NCBI RefSeq assembly: GCF_020911865.1
Contig: NZ_CP087131.1
Coordinates: 3,100,001-3,164,000, forward strand
Source: Chryseobacterium sp. C-71
Lineage (GTDB): Bacteria; Bacteroidota; Bacteroidia; Flavobacteriales; Weeksellaceae
Direction: 5' to 3'
DNA length: 64,000 nt
Below are positions 46,001 to 53,069 of this stretch, in pieces. The translations under genes and the position numbers were made by a program. Numbering within the stretch: position 1 is the stretch's first letter; every line of letters starts with the position of its first letter. The notes below the pieces were generated by a model, which saw only the letters and a program-made list of their open reading frames with translations, was not told the origin of the DNA and made no database searches.

Positions 46001-48132
46001 AGTTTATTTAAATCTAATTTGTTAATATTTCCATTAACTTTTACCGTCGGATTTTTCTCGTTGTAAACTCCTGATGCCGCAAGATGTAAATTGGCATTCG
46101 GATCTTTTGAATTTAAATCAATATCATAAGCGCCACGGTTGATTTTCCCTTTCAGATTCATATTCTGATAAGTATAGCCGTTGTAAGTCGCCGACCTTAC
46201 GTCACCTGAAAGAACCGCAGACATTGTTTTCGGATCGAAGCCTTGTCCTTTTGCATTGATTTGAGCGGTAATGCTTCCCAAATCTTTATTCTGAATCAGT
46301 TTTCCAATTTGTAAGCTTTGAAGATTGGCTTTTATGTCAAACGTTTCTCTGTTTTTTCTACGTAAATCGGCTTTTGCAATGATCGCAGCATTTCCTAAAG
46401 TGGAAGTCAGTCGTAAGTTGGTATCAACCAATTGCGTCGTCCCCTTTGCAGTCCCACGAATCGTGAAGAAAGAGGGTAAAGTAATGTTTTTAGGAATTGT
46501 ATTTTTCGGAACTAAATTGTAGATTGTTTTGGATGAAGAAGAAATTTCGGCAACTTTCAGATCAAAATACAACTGATCAGGATTCATAGCATTCTTGATT
46601 TTTCCAGAAGCCAAAACTTTCAATTGATCTAAACCTGAAACTTTCAGATTCTGAATTGCCAAATCATTTACCGTTCCTCTTACGAAAGCATTTACATTTA
46701 AAATTGCATTCGGATATTTATTAAATGGCGCCGTATTTCTTAGAGTTGGAACCAAATTTAAAATATCAGAAAAACCGATTTTAGAGTCACGGATGTCGGC
46801 CGAGATTTGTACAGCTCCAAGATTTGAAGATAATTGCTCGATGGAATTGTAATTTAAAACAACTTCATCTCTTAAAATTGTTTTCGGAGTTTGTAAATAA
46901 AGATTTTTCAGATAGGCTTCTTTTTCAGCATAGACAAAATCGGTATTGAATTTCTGTACATTCAAGCCTCTCGCTTCCTGAATTTCCGCTGATTTTACAG
47001 ATCCTGCAAAACCGTTGTTTTCCATTTTGAAATTTCGGACGTCGAGATTTAATTTAGCAAAATTGAGATGGTTAAAATCCATTCCTGAGCGGGTAGGAGC
47101 AACAGCCGTGTTGTTGTATGCAACTTTTACATCATCCAAAAATAATTTACCTAAAATAACTTTCATCGCTTTTTCTTTCGCAGAAACCGTAGAAACTTCA
47201 GGCTTCTGATCCTTTTTTGGATTGGCATTTTCTGTTGGAAGGAATAAATTAGCATTGATGTTTGCTTGTCTCAGATAAACATTTCCAATATTGTAGTCAT
47301 TGTTTTCAAGGTCGATGCTGTTTACTTTTGTGCTTAATTCTTTAAACAAAACTTTTGCGAAAGTCTTTGAATTATCATCGCCGTAATCGATATCGAAATT
47401 GGTCAGTTTAATTCCGTTCAAGCCCAGTTTCATAGGCTTTTTCTGGTTGAGAGAATCTACTTTTTCCTCAACGTTTTTAGAAACCTCTTCTACAAAGTCC
47501 TGTTTTAGTTTTAACTTTAAGCCATCGAGATTAATATCGTTAACGGCGTAAGAATTTTTCTGAAGATCAAACGTTTTCACTCTCGTATCGAATGAATTGA
47601 AATAAACTTTTATATCGTTTTTAGATTGCTGATCATTGAAAGTTAGCCCAATATCTTTTAATTTAATTTTATCTAAAGAAATAATGAAAGGTTTAGAAGT
47701 ACTTTCTTCCTTTTCAGAAGTTGCAAAGGCGTCAATAATATAGTCGAAATTGAATTTTCCTTTTGGATCTCTGACTACATTCGCACGCACACCTTCTAAA
47801 TCTATCGATGTAATATCAGCTTTTGAACTCATCAATTGCCACATATCTAAACCGACATCGAATTTTCTTACTGCTAGAAGTGTGTCGATATTCTGGCCTT
47901 TCAGATACAGATTTTCCATCACCAGACTGTTGGGGAAACCGATATAAACTTTGTCGAGACTTACTTTGGTTTTGATTTTTTTCTCTAAATAAACAATCAG
48001 TTTATCTTTTACGTAATTCTGAACCGCTGGAAGTCTTAAACTTAAAATGAGCAGGATAATTAAAACGACAATAGAGATGATTGTAATAACAATACCTCTT
48101 AGAATTTTTCTTTTATTGAATTTCAGTTTCAA
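43096..48132 (-). CDS. tamB: TamB-family translocation and assembly protein
   Basis: 1678 residues. An N-terminal membrane anchor (GIVITIISIVVLIILLILSL) is followed by AsmA-like start motifs (VYIGFPNSLVMENLYLKG) and a very long repetitive beta region. The C-terminal DUF490/TamB domain (~1230-1630) has LTGGIDPSGKTTLVGVYQVE, FDIQKGSTITWTGEPTTANL and LGLSKKLLNDRLKVSVGSNF-type segments. The family builds a periplasm-spanning groove that carries phospholipid to the outer membrane. The gene is followed directly by its outer-membrane partner. Confidence 0.93.
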   Translation of the reverse strand: MKLKFNKRKILRGIVITIISIVVLIILLILSLRLPAVQNYVKDKLIVYLEKKIKTKVSLDKVYIGFPNSLVMENLYLKGQNIDTLLAVRKFDVGLDMWQLMSSKADITSIDLEGVRANVVRDPKGKFNFDYIIDAFATSEKEESTSKPFIISLDKIKLKDIGLTFNDQQSKNDIKVYFNSFDTRVKTFDLQKNSYAVNDINLDGLKLKLKQDFVEEVSKNVEEKVDSLNQKKPMKLGLNGIKLTNFDIDYGDDNSKTFAKVLFKELSTKVNSIDLENNDYNIGNVYLRQANINANLFLPTENANPKKDQKPEVSTVSAKEKAMKVILGKLFLDDVKVAYNNTAVAPTRSGMDFNHLNFAKLNLDVRNFKMENNGFAGSVKSAEIQEARGLNVQKFNTDFVYAEKEAYLKNLYLQTPKTILRDEVVLNYNSIEQLSSNLGAVQISADIRDSKIGFSDILNLVPTLRNTAPFNKYPNAILNVNAFVRGTVNDLAIQNLKVSGLDQLKVLASGKIKNAMNPDQLYFDLKVAEISSSSKTIYNLVPKNTIPKNITLPSFFTIRGTAKGTTQLVDTNLRLTSTLGNAAIIAKADLRRKNRETFDIKANLQSLQIGKLIQNKDLGSITAQINAKGQGFDPKTMSAVLSGDVRSATYNGYTYQNMNLKGKINRGAYDIDLNSKDPNANLHLAASGVYNEKNPTVKVNGNINKLDLNKLGFYSSPMIIAGAIDGDFKTLDPDNLNGYLNLKDFAVSDTKEVYPIQEVNLLAVSTADSTQIKFNSQIADVELNGKYKLTQIFGALMQTVNQYYQFQKPGAAQKIDAGQFFTFNAKIKNDDLIRKFVPELKSFETININGNYNADSQQILLDAQIPQVLYGTNTLENTSLKITNENQALQYDLSVASLASESFALKKVNINGDVAQNIINYNITTKDDKDETQFLIAGNAKSMNDITEISLNPNGLKLNYMDWTVAENNKISIFSQGMVADNFTLSNSGAEISLQSESNSPSSPLNVSLKDFKIETITEIIKKDSLLAKGTINGTAQLRDLTKNMTFTSDINVSDLIVYGSPVGNLAIKVNNQSANLLNADIALSGNSNDVKILGNYNTSSSTFDLDLNMNQLQMKTLQGFSMNAITNTEGYLSGDLKITGTTTAPKILGDIKMNNVGLMISQTGSDFRGINDKIGFTNRGIEFDDFKIKDKDGNSLNIDGQVLTQTYRDFAFNLDLDAKDFKVVNSEKSNDAMMYGILAIDAALKVRGNLDLPKVDGRLAVAKTTDFTFVLPQSSPSLQERDGIVEFIDQDQVALNKTIKADSIDSQSPIKGLDVNVNIEVDKEAKMSIVIDKAAGDFVKLQGEADLTGGIDPSGKTTLVGVYQVEKGSYEMSVSVLKRKFDIQKGSTITWTGEPTTANLDITAIYKTETAPIDLVEQQVGDADLNQYKQRIPFNTLLILKGELLKPEISFDITTDEKNNAVSSAVTETIDGKLAQLRQDPNEMNKQVFALLLLNRFIGENPFQSNSGVSAETIARQSVSKILSQQLNNLASDLIKGVDLNFDLESTEDYSTGTQNTRTDLNIGLSKKLLNDRLKVSVGSNFGLEGEARQNENTTNIAGDVTVDYSLSRDGRYMLRAYRKNDYQVALQGQIVETGVGFIITLDYNQFRDIFRKSRNNRNKENRENKKKQDNQVVEFK

Positions 48133-48498
48133 AATTTTCGTGATTTAGACCAATGTAAAATATTTAATGATGGCAAAATTGTAGTTTTTACCGCTGTTTA
48201 GTATGTTTTACATCGTCTTATATCTTGAAAACCTGGAGCTTAATGAGTGTTACCATGGTGAATTCGTTTGTGATGGCTTATTAACAATAGCTTTGTTTGA
48301 TTTTCATGAGCAATATGTTTGCCAACCGTTCCTTTTCGTGTGAATTTATGGTAAATGTGGTATGTTTAATTGAGGATATATGGAACTCTGAAAGAATGTC
48401 GAGTAGGTAAATTTAACAATGAGTGAAGAAATTTTTATCAATTATTACCAATAGAACACGATAAAGATATTTGGTTATTTTTAATTATATACATGAAA
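48133..48498. other. Intergenic region, no gene seen
   Basis: Between tamB and the tRNA-Gln genes I see no ORF with protein-like composition and no strong hairpin. A minus-strand CAATTTTG near 48172, one base off TAnnTTTG, could be part of the tamB promoter. Confidence 0.4.
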
Positions 48499-48524
48499 AA
48501 ACCATCCTTAGAAAAGGATGGTTT
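48499..48524 (-). terminator. Terminator of tRNA-Gln copy 1
   Basis: An 11-bp stem (48499-48509 with 48514-48524; AAACCATCCTT) starts 2 bp after the tRNA 3' end on the minus strand and is followed there by T's. Confidence 0.85.
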
Positions 48525-48525
48525 G

Positions 48526-48596
48526 TAGACCCACAGGGATTCGAACCCCAACTGATGGTACCAAAAACCAGAGTGCTACCGTTACACCATGGGTCT
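48526..48596 (-). tRNA. tRNA-Gln (TTG), copy 1
   Basis: A 71-nt cloverleaf read on the minus strand. The acceptor AGACCCA pairs with TGGGTCT. The anticodon loop region GGTTTTTGGTACC gives anticodon TTG, and the T loop is GGTTCGAATCC. CCA is not encoded. It is identical over its whole length to copy 2 at 48719-48789. Confidence 0.9.
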
Positions 48597-48612
48597 CTTT
48601 ATTTTAGTCGTG

Positions 48613-48643
48613 CAAATGTATCTATTTTTTTCTTTACCGACAA
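48613..48643 (-). promoter_or_regulatory. Promoter of tRNA-Gln copy 1
   Basis: On the minus strand, TTG (48643-48641), a 20-bp spacer and TACATTTG (48620-48613) match the Bacteroidota consensus 16 bp before the tRNA. Confidence 0.75.
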
Positions 48644-48691
48644 AAAAATATTAAAGAAATTTTAAATTTTTCTTACTTTCATAAAAAACAA

Positions 48692-48717
48692 AAACCATCC
48701 TTAGAAAAGGATGGTTT
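48692..48717 (-). terminator. Terminator of tRNA-Gln copy 2
   Basis: The same 11-bp stem as in copy 1 (48692-48702 with 48707-48717), directly after the tRNA on the minus strand. Confidence 0.85.
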
Positions 48718-48718
48718 G

Positions 48719-48789
48719 TAGACCCACAGGGATTCGAACCCCAACTGATGGTACCAAAAACCAGAGTGCTACCGTTACACCATGGGTCT
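48719..48789 (-). tRNA. tRNA-Gln (TTG), copy 2
   Basis: Identical in sequence to copy 1. Promoter, tRNA and terminator recur with a period of 193 bp, so the whole transcription unit is duplicated. Confidence 0.9.
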
Positions 48790-48805
48790 GTTTGTTTTAG
48801 TGATG

Positions 48806-48835
48806 CAAATTTAAAGCTTTTTTCTTTATTCGCAA
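48806..48835 (-). promoter_or_regulatory. Promoter of tRNA-Gln copy 2
   Basis: On the minus strand, TTG (48835-48833), a 19-bp spacer and TAAATTTG (48813-48806) match the consensus 16 bp before the tRNA. Confidence 0.75.
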
Positions 48836-48875
48836 ATCATTTTTTAATTTTTCTTTAAATTTACACAACATTTAA

Positions 48876-49928
48876 ATGGTCGGAAATATGCTGCTCAACT
48901 TCAATAATCTCGAAATTAATAATTTACATCTGGAAACTGATTTTGAAAAAAAAGTATTTTTTTTTCTTGAAGAATGGCTTTCCGATTCTGAAACGGTAAA
49001 AGTACAGACTTCAGGTTCTACCGGAACTCCGAAAATATTTGAAATCGAGAAAAAGAAGATGTTGAATTCAGCAAAAATGACGTGTGATTTTTTAGGATTA
49101 AAAGAAAATGATACTGCCTTAGTATGTCTTCCCGTTGAATATATTTCAGGAAAAATGATGGTGGTGCGGGCTTTTGAGAGAAAATTAAATCTTATTATAA
49201 CCGAACCATCAATAAAACCTTTGGAAAATTTAGATATTGAAATTGACTTTTGTGCAATGACACCTTTGCAGGTTGAAAATTCTTTGGATAAAATTTACCT
49301 CATTAAAAATCTAATCATTGGTGGAGCAGCCGTTTCGGAATCTTTAAAAGCTAAAATTACGCAAATACTTCAACACTCTAATGCCTCAACTAAAATCTAC
49401 GAAACCTACGGAATGTCTGAAACGCTTTCTCATATTGCATTGAAGGAGATTTATCCCGACCAGGATGATTGTTTTACCATTTTTGGAGGGGTGTCTATTT
49501 CTTTAGACGAAAGAGGTTGTATGAAAATTTTCGCACCTAATTTGAATAACGAAAAATTACAGACTAATGATTTGGTTGAAATATTTGAAGGAAATCAATT
49601 CAGGTTTTTAGGAAGAGCAGATAACGTTATCAATTCGGGAGGAGTCAAAATATTTCCTGAAGAACTGGAAGCTTTAGTTAAAAAAGAAATTCTGAATGAA
49701 GTTGTTTTTTTAGGCTTGAAGGACGAAATTCTGGGACAAAGGTTGATAGCAGTAATTGAAGGCGAAGAATCTGAATCTTTAATCCATCAACTATCAACTA
49801 TTAACTATCAACAAAAATTACATAAACCGAAAGAAATTATCTTTGTTAATATATTTCCACGAACTCCCAATGGTAAGATTTCAAGATTAAATCTTTTAAA
49901 AATAATAAATGAAAAAAGAGATAATTAA
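48876..49928 (+). CDS. menE: O-succinylbenzoate-CoA ligase (short AMP-binding enzyme)
   Basis: 350 residues, shorter than the usual ~450-490 of acyl-CoA ligases because the N-terminal region is reduced. The AMP-binding core is complete: phosphate loop KVQTSGSTGTPK, adenine motif YETYGMSETLSHIAL, LGRADNVINSGGVKIFPEEL, and the catalytic Lys in PRTPNGKISRLNLL. The size and motifs fit the compact MenE of Bacteroidota, an enzyme of menaquinone synthesis, though no other men gene is nearby. An internal ATG at 48888 is an alternative start. The 3' end overlaps the next gene by 20 bp. Confidence 0.85.
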   Translation: MVGNMLLNFNNLEINNLHLETDFEKKVFFFLEEWLSDSETVKVQTSGSTGTPKIFEIEKKKMLNSAKMTCDFLGLKENDTALVCLPVEYISGKMMVVRAFERKLNLIITEPSIKPLENLDIEIDFCAMTPLQVENSLDKIYLIKNLIIGGAAVSESLKAKITQILQHSNASTKIYETYGMSETLSHIALKEIYPDQDDCFTIFGGVSISLDERGCMKIFAPNLNNEKLQTNDLVEIFEGNQFRFLGRADNVINSGGVKIFPEELEALVKKEILNEVVFLGLKDEILGQRLIAVIEGEESESLIHQLSTINYQQKLHKPKEIIFVNIFPRTPNGKISRLNLLKIINEKRDN

Positions 49929-50373
49929 GATTTTAATTGTGTTTTTTGTTGCAATTGTCGGATGGGTGTTTTGGATTAAATGTAGTATAAAAGATGCTAA
50001 AATGCAGGGTAAATATGAACGACCTTTTTTTCAAAATAATATATTGATCAATGGAGTAGTGTCTGATAAGAGTGACTCGGGAAATCATTGTTTTGGAATA
50101 ATATATTTAAAAGATTTTGTAAGCAATGTAAAAGAATTTAATCCATATAACAAAGATATTTTTCCTTATGCGATTAAAAATGGTGATGCTGAAATTTATT
50201 CATGGACATGTTTGTATAATGTTGAGGCGGGAGATTCAATTATAATAAATTCAAATGACAGAAGTATATTGGTGATTAAAAAAGATTCAAATGAAAAGAT
50301 AGAAGGTAATTTACGATTTGTTAATAGTGAAAAAAATTATATACAAGAAAATTCACAACTAAAATTCCAATGA
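49909..50373 (+). CDS. Hypothetical membrane-anchored protein
   Basis: 154 residues. One N-terminal helix (IIKILIVFFVAIVGWVFWIK) is followed by an extracytoplasmic domain of ~120 residues without a recognised motif (NILINGVVSDKSDSGNH, NVEAGDSIIINSNDRSILVI). It overlaps menE by 20 bp and arfB by 4 bp (ATGA), so it is translated as part of that operon. Confidence 0.7.
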   Translation: MKKEIIKILIVFFVAIVGWVFWIKCSIKDAKMQGKYERPFFQNNILINGVVSDKSDSGNHCFGIIYLKDFVSNVKEFNPYNKDIFPYAIKNGDAEIYSWTCLYNVEAGDSIIINSNDRSILVIKKDSNEKIEGNLRFVNSEKNYIQENSQLKFQ

Positions 50374-50762
50374 AAGATTTTACCAAAGAGCTAAATTTTA
50401 AAACTTCCCGCAGTAGCGGAGCAGGAGGGCAAAACGTGAATAAAGTGGAAACCGCTGTTACCGTTACTTGGAAAGTTTCAGAGTCTGAATTGTTTAATGA
50501 GAGGCAGAAAGATTTAATCTCAGAAAAACTGAAAAACAGAATTAATCTGGATGGATTTTTATTTCTAAGTGTTTCCGAAAGCCGAACGCAGCTTCAAAAC
50601 AAGAAAATTGCGATTGAGAAAATTTTAGAACTTGTGGATAAAGCTTTAATTATTCCAAAATTCAGGGCAAAAACGAAACCGACGAGATCTTCGGTAGAGA
50701 AAAGGATTGAGCAGAAAAAGCAGCATTCCAATAAAAAAGAAAACAGACGTTTTAAATTTTAA
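50370..50762 (+). CDS. arfB: Alternative ribosome-rescue factor ArfB
   Basis: 130 residues, the usual size. The release-factor catalytic motif GGQ lies in TSRSSGAGGQNVNKVETAVT. The basic C-terminal tail (KTKPTRSSVEKRIEQKKQHS) enters the empty mRNA channel of a stalled ribosome. ArfB hydrolyses peptidyl-tRNA on ribosomes without a stop codon. The start codon overlaps the previous stop codon (ATGA). Confidence 0.92.
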   Translation: MKDFTKELNFKTSRSSGAGGQNVNKVETAVTVTWKVSESELFNERQKDLISEKLKNRINLDGFLFLSVSESRTQLQNKKIAIEKILELVDKALIIPKFRAKTKPTRSSVEKRIEQKKQHSNKKENRRFKF

Positions 50763-50785
50763 TTCTCAGTATTTGGAAAAAAGAG

Positions 50786-50793
50786 TATTTTTG
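50786..50793 (+). promoter_or_regulatory. -7 box upstream of the outer-membrane protein gene
   Basis: TATTTTTG matches TAnnTTTG. Transcription would start near 50798, so the ATG at 50813 (MFKKLLL) is at least as likely a start as the one at 50801. Confidence 0.5.
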
Positions 50794-50800
50794 CGGAAAA

Positions 50801-51478
50801 TTGATGACAATGTTTAAAAAACTTTTACTGTCGGGAGCATTCGCAATCCCATTTTTATTTTCAGCGCAGGAAGAAACTGCAAAATCAGAACCCAGAATTT
50901 CGATAATTCCCTCTGTTGGTTATGCGTGGCGATTGGCAAAAATGCCTTCAGGAATTCCTAAAGAAACAAAAGATTATATCAAAGGCCTGAAAAATGGTTT
51001 AAATGTAGATGTTTCTGCATATTATCATTTAAAAGGAAATGGTGCTATCGGTATAAAATACTCAAATTATATGGCATCCAGCGATGGAAGACTGACTGTG
51101 CAAGATATTAACGGAGGTACTGTTTCCGGATTTGTAAGCACTAAAGATAACATCAGTTTTGTTGGTCCGGCTTTTATGTTTTCAAATTTTAAAGAGGACA
51201 CAAAACACAAATTGTATTACGATATAGCACTGGGTGTGATTACTTATACCACCAAAACGGGTTCTGTAAAAGGAACAGGTTCTAATTTAGGTTTGGAGGC
51301 GAATTTTGCTTACCAATATGCGATTACCAATCAAATTTTTATTGGTCCAAAATTGGGATTAACAGGCGGAACGCTTAGCAAGATGAAATACAATGGTACG
51401 ACAGTGAATTTCGGTGAAGACGAAAGAGAAGGTTTAAGCAGACTTTCTTTAAGTGCAGCTGCGACTTTCCGTTTTTAA
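50801..51478 (+). CDS. Outer-membrane beta-barrel protein, unknown role
   Basis: Up to 225 residues. A signal peptide (MFKKLLLSGAFAIPFLFSAQ) is followed by alternating amphipathic strands (ISIIPSVGYAWRLAK, GLNVDVSAYYHLKGNGAIGI, LYYDIALGVITYTTK, NQIFIGPKLGLTGG) and an end in LSLSAAATFRF, whose terminal Phe suits an outer-membrane barrel. The predicted barrel is small, about eight strands. No specific family is recognised. Confidence 0.75.
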   Translation: MMTMFKKLLLSGAFAIPFLFSAQEETAKSEPRISIIPSVGYAWRLAKMPSGIPKETKDYIKGLKNGLNVDVSAYYHLKGNGAIGIKYSNYMASSDGRLTVQDINGGTVSGFVSTKDNISFVGPAFMFSNFKEDTKHKLYYDIALGVITYTTKTGSVKGTGSNLGLEANFAYQYAITNQIFIGPKLGLTGGTLSKMKYNGTTVNFGEDEREGLSRLSLSAAATFRF

Positions 51479-51482
51479 ATTT

Positions 51483-51490
51483 TATCTTTG
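51483..51490 (+). promoter_or_regulatory. -7 box upstream of the deoxyhypusine-synthase-family gene
   Basis: TATCTTTG matches TAnnTTTG 15 bp before the start codon. No clear TTG box is seen. Confidence 0.6.
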
Positions 51491-51505
51491 TAAAAAAATA
51501 AAATA

Positions 51506-52477
51506 ATGAGCAAACCGATTACTGAGTTCATAGAAAAATATTACCTGCACTTCAATGCAGCGGCTTTGGTAGACGCATCTAAGGGATATGTTGCCCACCT
51601 GAAAGAAGGCGGAAAAATGATGATCACTTTGGCTGGAGCAATGTCTACCGCTGAATTGGGAAAGATTTTGGCTGAAATGATCCGTCAGGATAAAGTAGAT
51701 TTTATCTCTTGCACAGGAGCAAACCTTGAAGAAGATTTGATGAACTTGGTGGCGCATTCTCACTACGAAAGAGTTCCTCATTATAGAGATTTAACGGCTC
51801 AGGATGAGTGGGATCTGTTGGAAAGAGGTCTGAACAGAGTTACGGATACTTGTATTCCTGAAGAAGAAGCTTTCAGAAGATTGCAGAAGCATATCGTAGA
51901 AATCTGGAAAGATGCTGAAGCAAAAGGTGAAAGATATTTCCCGCATGAATTCATGTACAAAATGATTCTTTCTGGAGTTTTGGAGCAGTATTACGAAATT
52001 CCGAGAGAAAATTCTTGGATGATTGCTGCGGCTGAGAAAAACTTACCAATCGTAGTTCCGGGATGGGAAGATTCTACTATGGGTAATATTTTCGCTTCTT
52101 ACTGTATTAAAGGTGAATTGACGGCTACAACCATGAAGTCTGGTATCGAATACATGACATATTTAGCTGATTGGTACACGAAAAACTCAGCAGGAAAAGG
52201 CGTTGGTTTCTTCCAGATTGGTGGAGGTATCGCAGGAGATTTCCCGATTTGTGTAGTACCAATGTTGTATCAGGATATGGAAATGCATGACATTCCGTTC
52301 TGGTCATATTTCTGTCAGATTTCAGATTCTACGACTTCTTACGGTTCTTATTCTGGAGCAGTTCCGAACGAGAAAATTACCTGGGGGAAATTGGATATCA
52401 CAACGCCGAAATTTATCGTTGAAAGTGATGCGACCATCTGTGCACCATTGATGTTCTCTTATATTTTAGAAAATTAA
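51506..52477 (+). CDS. Deoxyhypusine-synthase-family protein lacking the usual catalytic lysine
   Basis: 323 residues. NAD-binding and fold motifs of the family are clear: MMITLAGAMSTAELGKILAE, ISCTGANLEEDL, VPGWEDSTMGNIFAS and SYSGAVPNEKITWGKLD. In eukaryotic deoxyhypusine synthase, and in homospermidine synthases of the fold, the lysine that takes the aminobutyl group follows a GGG-x-x-K motif. Here the segment reads FFQIGGGIAGDFPI, with Gly where Lys is expected. Bacteria lack eIF5A, so a polyamine-related or other NAD-dependent role is likelier. The substrate is unknown. Confidence 0.88.
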   Translation: MSKPITEFIEKYYLHFNAAALVDASKGYVAHLKEGGKMMITLAGAMSTAELGKILAEMIRQDKVDFISCTGANLEEDLMNLVAHSHYERVPHYRDLTAQDEWDLLERGLNRVTDTCIPEEEAFRRLQKHIVEIWKDAEAKGERYFPHEFMYKMILSGVLEQYYEIPRENSWMIAAAEKNLPIVVPGWEDSTMGNIFASYCIKGELTATTMKSGIEYMTYLADWYTKNSAGKGVGFFQIGGGIAGDFPICVVPMLYQDMEMHDIPFWSYFCQISDSTTSYGSYSGAVPNEKITWGKLDITTPKFIVESDATICAPLMFSYILEN

Positions 52478-52516
52478 TAAAGTGGAAAGACGGAAGTCTG
52501 AAGCTTGAAGTTATAT

Positions 52517-52548
52517 AAAACGTTCCAAATTTTTGGGACGTTTTTTTT
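52517..52548 (+). terminator. Terminator after the deoxyhypusine-synthase-family gene
   Basis: CGTTCCAAA (52521-52529) pairs with TTTGGGACG (52532-52540, one wobble), followed by eight T's. Confidence 0.85.
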
Positions 52549-52626
52549 GCCAGAATGGACTAAAGTGTTTTGATATATTTTTGTCTATCAATGAAAAATT
52601 CTTTCTGAAATTCATGTTTTCAACAA

Positions 52627-52740
52627 GGGCGTGCCCCTCTCCAAGGCAATCCCAAGGCTCGGGTCGGGCTTCTACAGGCTCCACTTCGTTCCGGTGCTTT
52701 GCACCGCGTGCTTCGCCCGCGCCCTCCATATCCCTCACGC
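52627..52740. repeat. GC-rich intergenic repeat-like block
   Basis: About 114 bp that is strongly GC-rich within AT-rich DNA, with abrupt edges. It contains short palindromes: GGGCGTGCCC (52627-52636), GGTGCTTTGCACC (52693-52705) and several GC-rich near-repeats (GGCTCGGGTCGGGCTTC). I remember very similar blocks beginning GGGCGTGCCCCTC and ending TATCCCTCACGC in many Flavobacteriia genomes. That recollection cannot be checked here. ORFs through it look like noise. Confidence 0.65.
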
Positions 52741-52748
52741 AAAGCTTG

Positions 52749-52895
52749 TTAATCCAAAGAGTTAGTCAACACAAAATAACGGTACGCAAGAATTCCTTTC
52801 TGCACTTTGGTTAGTTTCGTTGGGTCTTTATCACTTAGTTTTGGTAGTACAGCTTTATTGATTTTATTAAGCAATCTGAAAATGGATTTTTTCAT
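52749..52895 (-). CDS. Conserved 48-residue small protein
   Basis: Begins MKKSIFRLLNKINKAVLPKL and ends AYRYFVLTNSLD. It is basic at the N-terminus, with a Lys/Asp-rich middle (SDKDPTKLTKVQKG). Near-identical short proteins are, as I recall, widespread in Flavobacteriia, sometimes labelled as an SsrA-binding-like protein on weak grounds. It is below usual gene-finder limits. Function unknown. It ends 9 bp from the GC-rich block. Confidence 0.65.
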   Translation of the reverse strand: MKKSIFRLLNKINKAVLPKLSDKDPTKLTKVQKGILAYRYFVLTNSLD

Positions 52896-52992
52896 AACTT
52901 TTAGATTTAGATAGAATGTAATTCAAAAATCATGCATTTTTGTTTAAGAGGTCTGGAAGCTAGATGTTGGAAGTTTGGTCGGTCTGTAAACA

Positions 52993-53023
52993 AAAATTGT
53001 CCCCAATAAATGAAGACAATTTT
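52993..53023 (-). terminator. Terminator after the SDR gene
   Basis: AAAATTGTC (52993-53001) pairs with GACAATTTT (53015-53023). On the minus strand the hairpin is followed by TTTTG. It lies about 50 bp past the SDR stop codon. Confidence 0.65.
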
Positions 53024-53069
53024 CATAATTTTCAGAACCAAAAGCCAGAGACCATCAGCTAAGAGCCAT

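Noticed and set aside
48471..48665. 64-codon plus-strand frame across tRNA-Gln
   Set aside because: It is the reverse strand of the tRNA gene (it reads as VDPQGFEPQL, a typical tRNA-antisense translation).
52511..52738. 75-codon minus-strand frame across the GC-rich block and a terminator
   Set aside because: It crosses a hairpin terminator, its composition follows the GC-rich repeat, and it matches no protein pattern I know.
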